Of a stretch of DNA of 64,000 nt, positions 25,681 to 38,300 are shown piece after piece. The position numbers and the translations under genes are program-made. The DNA is from Colius striatus (Eukaryota > Chordata > Aves > Coliiformes > Coliidae), in contig NC_084760.1 of the NCBI RefSeq assembly GCF_028858725.1, forward strand, positions 57,623,367 to 57,687,366, in the 5' to 3' direction. Positions within the stretch are counted from its first letter, which is position 1. Each line of letters starts with the position of its first letter. The notes beneath the pieces were generated by a model. It ran no database searches. It was not told the DNA's origin and saw only the letters and a list, made by a program, of their open reading frames with translations.

Positions 25681-26215
25681 TATGTGTTTTTTTGCAGTGA
25701 TGGTGGTGGTGTCTTTTCTATTGGGGAAGGGAATAATTTCATGGCTTCACAGACAGAAGAGGACAGAACTTAAATCTGCAGTGTGCATCTAGTAACAGAG
25801 TATCCGTGATAATAAATCTATTGAAAGATAGTCCAATTTTACTTAAATTGTTTTTCTAGTTCTTCTCTCTGACACAGCTGAGGTGAAAATCTCCACTGCT
25901 GACAAACCAAATTGCTTGGTACCCTTCTGGTTATATTAGAGGCTAGAGTGACCAACAAGTGAAGCCCAGGCTGTGCTATACACTGACTTGCTGCCTAGCA
26001 AAGGGCTTACCTGCTACAGGAATACACTGAAGAACCAACATGCTTCACAGCACATGTTTTGTTGTCATACATTTCCCAAGAGGAGATCCCACAGTGGTAA
26101 CAGTCTCCTGGTGTAGTGCATGGGCTAGAAAATGTGGCAGGAGAGCCTTTCTAGTCAGTTCCTGTCCTTATTTGCTATTTCCATTTCTCACAGTGAGTTT
26201 GACCTTAAAAATAGA
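25681..26215. other. Intergenic, no recognised feature
   Basis: Sequence between the probable RSPO3 3' end and the 26.2-kb hairpin. No gene or repeat family was recognised. Confidence 0.55.
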
Positions 26216-26283
26216 TTCTTCCCAGCACTGAAGCCTGTTGCTTTGACTTCCTGAGCAACAGGCTTCAGTGACTTTTGGAGGAA
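26216..26283. repeat. Compact perfect hairpin (17-bp stem)
   Basis: CACTGAAGCCTGTTGCT at 26226-26242 is followed after 11 nt by its exact reverse complement at 26254-26270. Seven further bases on each side (26216-26222 and 26277-26283) can pair, with one G-U, across a 3/6-nt internal loop. The 68-nt fold is the size of a microRNA precursor, but the loop and asymmetry leave this open. It is not part of a repeat I recognise. Confidence 0.85.
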
Positions 26284-26357
26284 TATCCTAATCATCCAGA
26301 TGGCAATGCAGGATACTTTCCTACATTTTGCTTAGTAAGAGATTCGTCTCTACATGG

Positions 26358-26595
26358 TCACAGAATCACAGAATGGTAGAATGGTAGAGGTTGGAAGGAA
26401 CCTCTAAAGATCATCCAGTCCAACCCCCCCTACTCAAGTGGGTCCGCCTAGATGAAGCCACACAGGAACACATCCACGCAGGTTTTGAAAACTTCCAGAG
26501 GATACTCCACACCTTCCCTGGGCAGCCTGTGTCAGGTCTCCCTCACCCTCAAAGGAAAAGATTTTTTCCTTAAGTGGAACTTTTTGTGTTACGTA
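26358..26595 (-). mobile_element. CR1 LINE 3' fragment
   Basis: The plus strand shows the reverse-complement tail TCACAGAATCACAGAATGG, then 'ggttggaaggaacctc', 'gatcatccagtccaacc', 'gggcagcctgtgtcagg' and 'tccctcaccctcaaagg', all diagnostic of the CR1 3' UTR in reverse. The left part is well preserved; similarity fades after about 26595. Confidence 0.93.
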
Positions 26596-26779
26596 TATAG
26601 ATCCAGTAGTCCTATAACATGGGTGTTTAAGGCTCCCTCAGCTTGCCTCCAACTTTCATGAGAATTAGTCAAAACTTTCTGTAACCCGTCCCTTATTATA
26701 TGCATATATTATATTGTTTGTTGTAAGAAGACCTAAATGCTAAAAATTGAACTTTACAGAGATGAGCATCGTACACGTG

Positions 26780-27749
26780 TGTTCTAGTTTAGCAAGGAGC
26801 AGCTTTTGCTTAGTAACAGGGGGAGCGGGTTGCAGTGAAGACCCGGTAAAGAGTTTGCCGACTCTCCCCCGGCTCCTGGGTTCAGACCCACCTCCGGCCC
26901 GGCTGGGCCCATCTGGCGCCTCTGCGATCACTATTTAGGGGACGGGAATTTGAAGTGCTGGCAGGTGTATGAGTGATACAAGATGGAGGCGAGCACACGG
27001 ACCCTTCAGCCAGAGAAGGAGGAAGGAAGGAGAAGCAATAGACCAGAGACCCCTCTGCAAGCCGTGGTGAGAATGCAAGCTGTGCCCCTGCAGCCTATGG
27101 TGACCCATGGCAGGACCGAGAGTTACCAGCAGCTCCATGTGAGTGAGCCCGGACGGGCGAGGTACTGTGTGGGGAGACGGCCATGGCCCAGGCCGTGTTG
27201 GAGAGCCTGCACGCCGCAGAGCAGCCCCACATGAGAGGCAGAGAGGAGCTGCAGCCTTTGGAATAAGTGCACATCGGAGCAGCCCGTGCAGGTCTGCCAT
27301 GCGTGTGAGTTACCCCACAGACTTGCAGGGAGGATGGGTGCAGAGCCCACCTGTCCTGAGGAGGGACAAAAAGCAGAAGCTATCGGGAATAGACTGACTG
27401 AAACCCCCACTCCCTGCCCCCCGCCCCACCCCCCCACCCCCACTCCGGGATCAGGGCTCTGAGCCTGGGAAGAGGGGAGGTGTGGCAAGAAGGTGTTCTT
27501 AAAAAGGCTGTTCAGACTCTTCATTGTTCACTCTGTGTTGTTTTATTTTGGTTATGTTTTGGGGTTTTAAGGTTATGTTTTAGTTGACGTTGCATTAAAT
27601 TATTTTCTGTTTTCTTCCCCAAACCGAGTGGCCTGCTCTGTTTTGTCCTGAACCTGAAGCGGCAATTAAGCTCTCCCTGCCCTTAGGCAATTCTCAGCCT
27701 CTTCGGTACTTGAGGCTAATCGTGTTCCTGGCTGGACAAAACTGTAACA
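26780..27749 (+). mobile_element. Solo ERVL-like LTR
   Basis: A 970-bp block begins TGTTCTAGTTTAGC and ends AAACTGTAACA. It is flanked by near-matching 5-bp duplications, ACGTG (26775-26779) and ACGAG (27750-27754). Its internal order is that of bird ERVL LTRs: a GC-rich 5' half, an 'aagatggaggcgagcac' region, repeated 'tgcagcctatggtg' words, a C-rich tract at 27415-27446, a T-rich stretch and a 'ctctccctgccc' end. There is no internal retroviral gene, primer-binding site or second LTR, so it is a solo LTR. CpGs are well kept, suggesting a fairly young insertion. Open frames inside it (for example 27123-27524, minus) are incidental. Confidence 0.8.
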
Positions 27750-27754
27750 ACGAG

Positions 27755-30700
27755 TAACACTCATCACGTACAACAAAGTCTGAATGGGTGAGAAGAAAGC
27801 AGGGATCAATAAATGCTCATGAGAGGCACCTAACAGGGAAACTGGAGGGCAGATGGCATCTGTGGGCTCCCAGCTCCATCACATAACTTGTCTACACCCT
27901 CCTCGGCAATGAGCTGGTCTCTCACTACTGATCCCAGCAGCAGCAATCATATTCCTCCACCAGCAACCTCCCACCTTCTTGGCAGCAGCAACTGAGGAGA
28001 AGCTGGTCTCAGAGAACTTGAGGGTGCAGAAACTGTGCTCAGTACTGAGTCTCTGCATGATGCTGAAGTAAGAGAGGCAGAGAGAGGAATGGAGAAATCT
28101 TGCCACTGTAATACTCAGAGGTTGGCACCAAAAGATGAAGTGCAAGAAGCAGTTCTGGACTGAGGGGGGTTGGCATAACAACAGGAAGTCACACTTGGTG
28201 CTTCAAACTGTCTCCTGCAGCTGCAGTCACCCATTTGTCTGGAGTGCTGGTGGCAGACAGAGACATCTAGCTGCTCATGAAGAATTTACTGCTCAACCTA
28301 CTTCCTTCAGGGACAGGTTATTGGCCAGATCTAACTAGATCCCTAGTTAGATTCAGCAAACTAGACCACCAGCTGGACCACATAGATAACTGAACCCAAG
28401 GGATCTTTGCAACTCTTAAAACTAACTAGATTAGATTAGATTGTGGCTGCTCCCTGCCCTAATTAAATGTTGGGGTTAAATGACAAGGAGTTTTCAGATG
28501 GAAGACAGATCTTGATAAAAGCACAAACAAAAACCATAAAATTGAACAAGTGTTCAGAGGTGAATTAAAAAGCAGAAAAAGCAAACCAAGGAGTTAAATT
28601 CAGAATGTCTCCGATCTTAGTTATTCTCTACAACACTTGGAGGAGTCAAAGGAATGCCATTTAGCTGGCAAAGATAGACAGAAGACTGGAAAGGCAGTAT
28701 CAAGTAATTTAAGAGCTACAGTTGAAGGGGAAAAGCAAGAGGGTGAAATGAAAAGGGCGTTTAGGATACAAATGTGAGCTTTGTTACATACTGCCACTTA
28801 AATCTTTATCACAAAGTTCGGTGTGCCTCTCCCTGCTTACACAAGTGTCAGTGACAAGAGAGATGGTTTGTCTTACCAAGAGCAGGACTTGGAATGCTAC
28901 TATCTTTCAGCAAGGGATAAAAATATAAAAGAAATTCGATTCGTAATGGTAATAATTTGTAGCAATAGCACCTGAGAAATGATGATACAACTATTCCTGG
29001 AAATGATCAAGGAACATGCCGTTCCCTCCCACAGAGGATAATATTTAATAATATTTCCTGTAGCCATGGTGAAGCACTAAAAGTTACATTCAACTCATCT
29101 GTGCCACTAAAATTTTCTCCATTCCTGGCACCGAATGTAGACTACTCTGATGATAGGTGAACTCCTCCATTGGGACTCCAAAGAAACTGAAGAACAATAT
29201 GGACTCTTCTAGGTCACATATATATTACAAGGATGCTAGTTGCCTACCCAGTAATAAAAATGTAAAACTAGGAGTCAATGATCTTACCTGCTAATTGAGT
29301 AAGTGCTAATGGGGACATATGACCTTACTGGAGAAGATCTGATTACATACAGCAAGTAGTTGTGACTAAATTTGTGTGAAACTTCTTTCCTGACAATTGC
29401 TTCCCAGTTACAAAATACCTCAAAACCTTAAGAGTCAATTTGAAGTTAATTAAGTTAATGAACAGAGGAGGACTATGAACAACAATTTTTAAAATGGGAG
29501 CTAAATTGAATGTATGTTAATAGTCAAATTCATAGCGTGTTATTTATTAGAAGTTCTAGAATAAAATCCTAAATATCAGTTACAATTAGTAGATATACAA
29601 AAATGAGATGCTATTTTTGATAGTTAAGCTGCTCAGGGAATTATAATCAGTAACAAAAAATAACAGAAAGCAACTATTATGGCCTAGGCTTCAGATGTGT
29701 AGCTTGTTCTCTCACCTAGCTCCATGTTAGTGAAGACCCAAATAAAGGAATCCAGTGTTGTCACAAAAACAGTTTAAGCTCTGAACTGCAGAACACTTCA
29801 CTGAAATTATCCCAACAGCTTTATTCTGAGATACTAGAGCAGATTTGTCAGGCTGACCAATGGCACTCAATAAATGATAGGTTTTGCTGCATCCCACAGT
29901 AAAGTGGCAGCAGAAGGACCCACGAGCAGAATGAGACCATCACCAGTCACCTCACCCAATGAAGGTCTTGTGTCATATCCTCTACCAGCTGCCTCTGGAT
30001 ACTTGTGGTTGATATGCTGATTGGAAAGCAGCACATGAATATTGTTATTAATTTAGAAGTATTCCTCCATAGCCCTCATGAACCACTGTCATTTTTTCTT
30101 CTGTAGTTTTAGGCTCTGAAACTTATTGAAGGCTTAACTTTATGATGCAACATGAATATACCATGACTACTGTACTTAATTGGTATGCATTGTTATTTTC
30201 AGAGACAGCACTGGGTTTCATTTGCGTGGTTCATGTCAAGTTGCAAGAATTCAAACAAAAAAAATCTGCACAGCATGACATAACAGCTGATCATGTGAGC
30301 CACTTCGCAGTGACAATCTGCAAGTGTCAGCTGAAGCTGCAGTTTCAGGCTTTCCCAAGTCCAGCAGTAAGGGCTTGGGAGGTATTGTCATGTATTTCAG
30401 GCTTGGATCTGCTACTTCATTGCCGTTACTTTGTGCAAAGCTTACATGGTAAAGATCTTGCACTCATATGCAGCAGGAATACTCTGTGGTTACACATTCT
30501 CAAATAATTCTCCCACATGGCCTCTTGCAGGGATTAGATTTTTCCTACTATTTTGCAATAAATTGGCATAATTTAAAGAGAAATTAAGTCAGCATATTTG
30601 CTCACCATTACAATAACCCATATATCCCTTATATCTTCCTTTCCGAACTTCCTTTCCTAACTTAGCTGTGATATAGCTAGTGGATTTAGACCTGCTCTTT

Positions 30701-31069
30701 CAGATGTGGAATGCTAATCACATTTGCCTATGAGAAGCAAGAGTATCCATTGATTAGTTTGGCACAGAAATGCCTGTTTTTTTCATGGGTAGATTAAATT
30801 TTGGTTGTTACTGTTCTCTAGAGCGTTTCAGAGTACTAATGATGTCTATATCAATCTCTCATACACAAGACAATCATTCAATTTCTTAAAAATCAACCTT
30901 CTGCTCTCCTGCAGAAGGCTGGTTGGAAGTGTGTGTTGCCTGGGAAATACTTATTAAACATCTTTTTAGAAATAAAGCTTTCTGAGAATGATCGTGCATA
31001 TATCAGCAAGAAAATGGACCTTTAAGGATCTTTGAAATCGGTCATCGGTGAGAAACTGGTCCCCTGCAG
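27755..31069. other. Intergenic, no recognised feature
   Basis: AT-rich intergenic sequence between RSPO3 and RNF146. Short open frames such as 30142-30507 (121 codons, plus) have no recognisable domain or splice context. No RNA gene was recognised. Confidence 0.55.
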
Positions 31070-31455
31070 GAAATGGGGCTGTTTAGTCTAGATAAGAGGA
31101 GACTGTAGGGGGATCTCATTAATATTTACAAATATCTAAGTGGTGAATGTCAGAAGGCCGTGGCATCACTTTTTTTCTGTTGTATCTAGTGACAGGACAA
31201 GGGGTAATGGAAAGAAGCTGGAACAAAAAAAGTTCCATTTAAACATAAGAAAAAACTATTTTCCGGTGAGGGTGAGGGAGCCCTGGCACAGGCTGCCCAG
31301 GAAGGCTGTGGAGTTTCCTTCTCTGGAGGTCTTTGAAACCGACCTGGACATGTTCCTGTGTGACCCAATGTAGGTGGACTTGCTTTGGCAGGGGGGTTGG
31401 ATTAGATGATCCCTACAGGTCCCTTCCAACCCCTACCATTCTATGATTCTATGAT
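31070..31455 (+). mobile_element. CR1 LINE 3' end with intact tail
   Basis: This is a plus-strand CR1 covering the end of ORF2 and the 3' UTR. It shows 'gggctgtttagtctagataagagga', a frame with VVSSDRTRGNGKKLEQKKFH, NIRKNYFPVRVREPWHRLPRKA and FETDLDMFLCD, then 'ggttggattagatgatcc', 'ggtcccttccaacccctacc' and the terminal repeat ATTCTATGATTCTATGAT. The ORF has lost its start and most of the reverse transcriptase. The clean tail indicates a comparatively young insertion. Confidence 0.97.
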
Positions 31456-34400
31456 CTAGTGCTGCCTTTTAGAACTTACTATTTCCTAGGAGTAATATTA
31501 AGATGTATTTCAGCATCTTGTGGCTCTGTTTCCATCTCAATCTTATGTCATCCAATCTGGGCTACTTATGGAAAGGTTAATAACAGATACAGTGCTCTCC
31601 ATCTTCCTCTCTTAGTGTACAAGCAGATCTGCACTTACACTGTGCATATATCTAAATTACTCTGTCCTGCTTAGCTCACATAGGTGCTGCAGATGGATTG
31701 GCTCATTGGGTCCTTCCCGATTGGCTTTTTTCCAGCTAAATAACACTATCTTCTGAATTTCCTCTTTCCAGATGAACTTTTGAAGTCATTGTGGTCACAC
31801 AGAGAAGGAAAGAGTACTCTCACCTTCACCTCTATTCTTGCTTTTTCCTCCTGTCTCACTTTCCACCCAAATGTCCTTTGCTCCACCTTTCTTCTGCACT
31901 CATGCTGTTCCTCTCCATCTTCTGATCCACCTTACGTATCCTCACGGACAAACCTAAGTGCTACCTGAGTGGCAAACAGAGTGCATTTCACTTCTGAGTC
32001 TCCTCTTTTTTCTCCTCTTTACATCTCTCCCTTGCATATCTTAGGTTGTTTCTTCTTACGAAGGTTATGAAGTAAAGTGAAAGCAAACTGTCTTACTGCC
32101 AGACTCACTTTTAATCACAGAGCCTTAGCCTGGGTAATGGAGAATAGGACAAGTAGCCTCTCTTGGATAAAACTGCCAGCACAACTTTTTTTCTGTAATC
32201 AGTACTGTGAAGGCAGGTGCCATGGAAATAGGGTGCACTGTAACAGGGACAGCAGTGAAAAGAGGTGTCAGCTGGTCCACCACCTTTAAAAGGGTGATGT
32301 GGACAAAGTTAAACTAGCAACAGCAACCGCTTTTTCTTGCATAAAGGGAACAAAGCACTAGGATAAATGATCCCAGAATGAAAACAAGAGGTTTCAATAT
32401 ATTTAGGTGTTGATGTGTTTATAGGAGGAAACCAGAAATGAGCAGAGATGGGAACAGAGGGATGGCTGGCTAGAGATAAGTAAGAAGTTGAGAAACACTG
32501 TCACTATTATTTAATCTATGCATGAAATAATCTCTACTCATTGATAGTCTACTCCAGTGCACCTATGGCTAGGCAGGTTAATGAAGTTCTACAGATGTTT
32601 GTATAGTCATTACCTAGGGGAAGTCGATATAATTGATACTTTGCAATAGTGGAACAGTATTTTTTTCAGAGCATGAGATTGAGAAACCGCTTTTGTGATT
32701 TTGGGTGGGGTATTTTTTGTGAGTGAAAAACAGAAGGGCAGTTCCCTTTTCTTCTTTATCCTATAGCCCAAAATGCCTGGTTTAACAAATGGTTTGATTC
32801 TCACTATACCAACAGTGCACCACATAAACATACATTTGTCAATAAAATAGGCTTCTACAAAAAAGGAAAACGTGGATAAATTTTGTAGGCAAATCAACAT
32901 AACCTGCTCAAGGGTATATTCTTTTTCTATAAGACATTACACATTGTTTTATTCTGCTTTCAGACTTGAATGTGCCTCAATGTCAGATGCTTATGCCTTG
33001 CTGTAATGCTATACACCAACAGTATCTGAGACATTACTGCTCTTCTAGAAAGTCCCTTCCACCAAAGAGTGAGCTTGACTATTCCAAGAGCATGATGAGT
33101 TGCTATTTTTTCCAGATTCTAGTTACTTATTTCTAAACATATTTCCACCCACCAGCCCCTGCCTTCTGTTCAGTAGATGGGCCATATATAAGATAACTAA
33201 CACAGTTCTGCCAAGAACAATATAAGGCAATTTTGATGTCCCATGTGCATGCATATGTGTTTTGGGGTCAAGGATGGAAGGACTGGTGAAGACTGGATTT
33301 TGGATCGAACACCTCTAAAAGAGAGGATATTAGATGAGCCACCAGTATTTTAAACATCTTGAAAGTCTGGGAGGGAGCATTCACACTTTAGTCTCTTGTA
33401 GTCATCCCTGAAATGTGTCTCAAAATGAGCTCAGCTCGATCTTTTGGGCTAAAGGTTTGCAATATATCATGTTATTTCTGTATCATTCTCCTTGTCATGG
33501 ATGCTCAGCTCACTTCCTAATGGGATTTGTAATAAATGAACAGTCTTCCTGAATGTTAATTAAGTTGTTTATTGCTAATGAATCGTGAAGGCTCAGCCAC
33601 TTGCCATTCTCCATCCTGACAAATCCTCTTTGGAGCATCTTTTGGTGACAGCTCTCCAAGATCATCTTAAGTGCAAGTACATATTCTATTCTTTATGAGC
33701 CCTTTTACCTTACTGGTGTTATCAGAGCTCCAGTAGCACACCAAATGATGTCATTAACACTCTCATGTGTGGTTTCTTTTCACATCCTGTCTCCTATGAC
33801 CTTACATTTGCAGTGCATAATGCATTACCCAACTCTACGCATGTTGTGCTTGCCGCACAAAAGAAGAGAACCAAGTATTCTCAAGGTACTGGAAATTTTG
33901 CTTGAGAGATCAGTTTCTTGTTTTGGTTTCTTTTGCTTTTTTGTGCAGGGGAGAAATGTCAACATAAGACAATCTCTTAATCACATGCACCCTGAGACAT
34001 TTTCAAAATTAATCCCAGGGGAAAGAAAAGAACGATCATTAAAAGCGAGTATTTGAAAGTCAGCTGGGCACCTTAAGCTGAGAATCTGGTACACCCATTA
34101 GGGAGTCATCTAAATATAAGATCTTAAGAATGAAGCTTTTAGAAAGACTTAGAAGTTTCATTCAGCCAAGACACACTTGCTCAGGGATAAGTAAGAATTC
34201 TTGGCAATTTTCTCATGGGTCCTGCAGAATCCTAGGAGCAATTTCATACATTAGGAAATGCAGGTCCACTGCACTTTAGTGACTGTCAGTGGGTGGTTAG
34301 AAAGCACAATGTCCACATTGTACCAAAGCTGTAATTAAAAAGGTATCAACTGTTTTTCAATATAGAAGGCTTTGTCTTCTGACTACAAGAATAAATAAGT

Positions 34401-35244
34401 CATCACTCAGGAATGCTGAATAGTCATAATTTCAGGCCTATACATCATACTTAGTGTGTTTTGTAACTAGCTTTTACTGAAACGTTGCTTCATAAAAAAC
34501 CACACTAGCAGCACCGTGCATTGTATTATCTATTACTATGAGTGGGAGATGCAGATCCTTCAGCTGTTTCCCTTTAGGGGAAAGCAGTAAGTGCTATGTT
34601 CTGGAAAATAGTTGACAGTATCATAGGGAATTTAAATATTAATTTGAAAAGTGGACATTTTTGGCTCACTATAAGGCAACAGGCAATGCAAAGCATCTAG
34701 ATAAAGTGTCTTATTTATAGGATGCATTGACACCACTGCATATTTTCTTAAGCAGTTTTTAACTTGATTTTTTAATACAGTGACACTGATCTGTATTCAA
34801 GATGTCTCTGCATATCATTTTTTGTGTAAGCAATAACAGTGATTTATAATTCCACAAAAAGCTGTCGATACAAACATATTCCCTTGTTGAAGCTGATCCG
34901 AATCTCATGCAGTCCCTCTGCTTGGCAAAGCACAAAAACAAGTCTCTCAGAAGGCTGCAGCCAAAGGTTGAGAAGGTTCCCATGGGCTTCTGTGAAGGAG
35001 CAAGATGCAATTCAAACGAGAGAATGCAGAGCACTACATGAAGGCAGGAACATACAAGTTCACAGAGTAATAAGAAAAGTCTCCTTAGGCAGCAGTGGGA
35101 ACTCACAACTGAACACAAACAGTACCAAGATATCACAAAGAAAGCAAATATCACACTGGGACACATACACAGAAATGTAGCCTGGAATATAGATATGAAA
35201 CAAATATATGAAACAATTCTTGTGTTCTATTTAGTACTGTTAGA
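31456..35244. other. Intergenic, no recognised feature
   Basis: No gene or clear repeat family was seen. A 135-codon minus-strand open frame (34759-35166) is hydrophobic and Cys-rich at its start but overlaps a plus-strand open frame and fits no family I know. Confidence 0.55.
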
Positions 35245-35350
35245 GGTCTCAGCTGAAGTACAGTGTCCCCTTAAGGCACCATAGTTCAAGAAGAAAGTGG
35301 TCTAACTAGGAAAAAAAAAAGCAGAAACACTGAGAATGGTCAAAGCTACA
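35245..35350 (+). mobile_element. Possible old CR1 ORF2 fragment
   Basis: The words 'aggtctcagctgaagtacagtgtcc', 'agttcaagaagaaag' and 'gaatggtcaaa' occur in the order expected for the CR1 region encoding the C-terminal part of ORF2 (the FWAPQFKK neighbourhood). It is heavily degraded, with a poly-A interruption at about 35310. Confidence 0.5.
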
Positions 35351-38300
35351 GAAAAATGTTCTCACATCTAACTGTACCTGTGAAGCAAATAATAGACATA
35401 CAGCAGTACTGCCAAGGATGAGAGGGACATGGCCACAAATGGGAATCAGCTGAAAGAAACAGAACTAAGAAATTCTTTACATGAATAAATTTCCCTCTTT
35501 CTGTGTATAGTAACAAATAACACTCACTGACGGCACAAAGCAAACTAGAAGAAAAATCCCAAACAAAAAAGAAGCAGTGCATGACAAACACTCTGAGAAA
35601 TCTAGGTAGGTAAAACTAAAATATCTCTTCCTTCTTCCTGTACTTTAATTTAAGGAAGCTTATCACAATTTCCTTGGAGACAGGACAACAGCCATGGATG
35701 AAGAGATCATCGTATGTCTGAATGAACTAACTGAAATCAGTGAAATGCTATTCAGCAAGAGCACGAGCCAGACTGAGCCCAAGGTAACATCCTACTCAAA
35801 GCTAGGAAGAGTGATGAGCTGAAACTCCTTCTGTTCCTAACAGGAACTCCTCATGGTTTTTATCAGCACTGCTGGAAGTCAAGAAGCAAGAACACCTTAT
35901 TCCATTGCTCTTTCCTCCAGCTTTCAATGCTCTATGTAATTAGAACATTTCTAAAAATGCAGCTCCTGTGAGAACTTGAGCTAAAAAACCAAAAATGCCT
36001 CATCTATTTACCTTAGTTCTTTAAAAGAATATGCATTCCTGCAAATTAATGACACAGTAACATATCAGAAGCTCTTCAGGATTATTTAAACAAACCTAAA
36101 CCACAAACAAACTCTGAATTTATATTATAGATGTACCAAGGGACCCAGTTCATACAACAAGAAGCTCTGGAATAGCACTCTTAATCACACTTAAACTCCA
36201 GCGAGACCAGTAAGTATGAACCAACGCACACAGAGGCTAAGGCTCAGTTGTAGCCATCCCCAAGGTTGCACCAACACAAACTGAAGAAATGAAGTTTATT
36301 TTGAGATCCTATCAACCAAACTAAAGAGAAAAAAAAAGCAGTAAAGAAAATCCAAGAGGAAATAAACTCAAGCATAGATAATAGACAATAAATGGTAGGT
36401 AAACCAGAGTTTGTAAACAATTGCTTTCCTCAGAGAGTCCTCTGGTGACTCTTGGGAACATGGGGAGGATTATGGTGCCAGTAGAATACTACCAATTTGT
36501 TTTTTCCACCTTTGAAGGATTGTAACTAGTGAATCCTCACAGGGCTCCTGTGAAACAGGTAAGTTTTATAATCCATCTCATAGGTAGATAAATTGAATAC
36601 TGATTTAGCATAGTTTACTTCAGAGCATATATTAGAAAGCTATACTTCCTGAATTTGGGATCCCAAAAGTACTGCGATCCTTTAGTGAATTTTCCCTCCC
36701 TGCCTTCCACTCTCTTTTGTCTGCTCTTTTCTTTTGGGTCCAAAGAGGAAACATAGTGTTGCTGAAGCTCAACTACGGCAATTAGGGCTACTAGTGCTAA
36801 CAGGATGAGCAGGAAATGGACAAAATTAAGGCATTAAGCATACAGAAGGAAAGGGTATTGTACTCTAGGCTGCAGAAAACACATCCCTTCTCTCAAGATT
36901 ATAAGTCATTTATTTTCTACTGGAGCACCTCATCCTGATAAATGGTGCTAGCAGGGCAGTCTGCTCATGCCATTTCTACACTGGTTTGTCAGGAAACTCA
37001 ACCAGTATGTAGATCTGTCCCTTGCTTTCCCTTGGAGAAGATCCAGATGGGAAAATTTCACTTTCCTGTTTTCAAATCTCTCGTTGTTCTCTTCTACAGG
37101 AGAAAGCATAAACCCCTTTATACGTGCCCTGGGCAAAGCCAAGCAGATTACAAGGCAGCTTGCAGCTGAACGCACACAGGCACTCATTTAGGCAGTCTAT
37201 ACTGCTGGATCTTACGAAACTATTTGGCCAATGGAAGGCTGCATGTAAGTCCTGGCTTGGGGCTGTGTGGGTATTCAGAATTAGTGTCTTCCAACTTTAT
37301 TCTTTTTAACATTCAAACAGTTATTTTGCAAGCTATGCAGAACATCCCTTTATCAGTGCTTAGGGATGCTACTTCCCTTCACTGAATTTGTTAATTAAAT
37401 CCTAAGATGTAAAAGGCAAGACAGCATTATTGATTAATATATGCTTCAAATCCTCAACGAATTCTTGTCAGCTCACAATTTATGCCAGTAAGAAATGTAC
37501 TTTTCTGGTCTATGCTGTCATACTGTCTGAGAACGCTTTGTAAAATAGATGTAAAAGCAAGTAATACTGCTTTGCTTCCATTTGCAACGTCATCTTTGCA
37601 TTAACTGTCTCACTCTGTGTGGTTCTTAGAGGCAACAGTCACTAAAATTGCAATTATAATAATTATTTAAGCATTGATTGACACCAATTTCCTTCTAAGA
37701 TTTTGTCATTGCAACTCCACCTTCTTTTCCTTCTTTATGGAGAAAAGTCTGGTGAAGACATAGAAACTCCTTCTCACGGACATTTATTTAGTCTACATTA
37801 TTAGCATTTAAAAGTTTGAATAATATTAAGGATCATTTGTCCACAGCAGTACCACTTGAACTGCATAGCTGAGAAGTGCATTAGAAGTCTGACCCAATCC
37901 TGCATTCTCTGTAACATCAGACACTATAGGCTTCTCACCAGGAGATGTGAGTGTACAGAGGAAGAGTCTAGACTTCAGATGAGAACATTTATCCATTATT
38001 TTCTTTACATCATATTGTTTCTCCTCTCTCAAGAAACAAAGAGATGCTGCCACACTACATGGCTACCTGTTGCAGCCAAGAGGAATGTTTCTTTTGGGTG
38101 GCATAGCTACTTACTGTCACTTGTCTGTATCATAACTGTATACATCTTCAGAAAACATTTTCTCTTGCTGGTCTTAAGTACTACAAAAAATTATCTGTGC
38201 CGTAAGGCTGGAAATTGAGACCTGCTTTTGAGGCTGCTCCTTTTCTGATACGGAGATTGTAATGCAGGATGGTGCTGCACGTCTGAGACTCTCTTCTTGT

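Noticed and set aside
27123-27524. 133- and 121-codon minus-strand frames near 27 kb
   Set aside because: They lie within the GC-rich solo LTR and lack homology to any retroviral or host protein that I recognise.
28329-28352. 9-bp inverted repeat ATCTAACTA/TAGTTAGAT
   Set aside because: Short; sits among repeated TAGATTAGATT words, so it is likely simple-sequence by-product.
34759-35180. 135-codon minus and 113-codon plus frames on the same DNA
   Set aside because: Mutually overlapping, no domain, no splice or promoter context; the Cys/Leu-rich start looks like translated AT-rich sequence.
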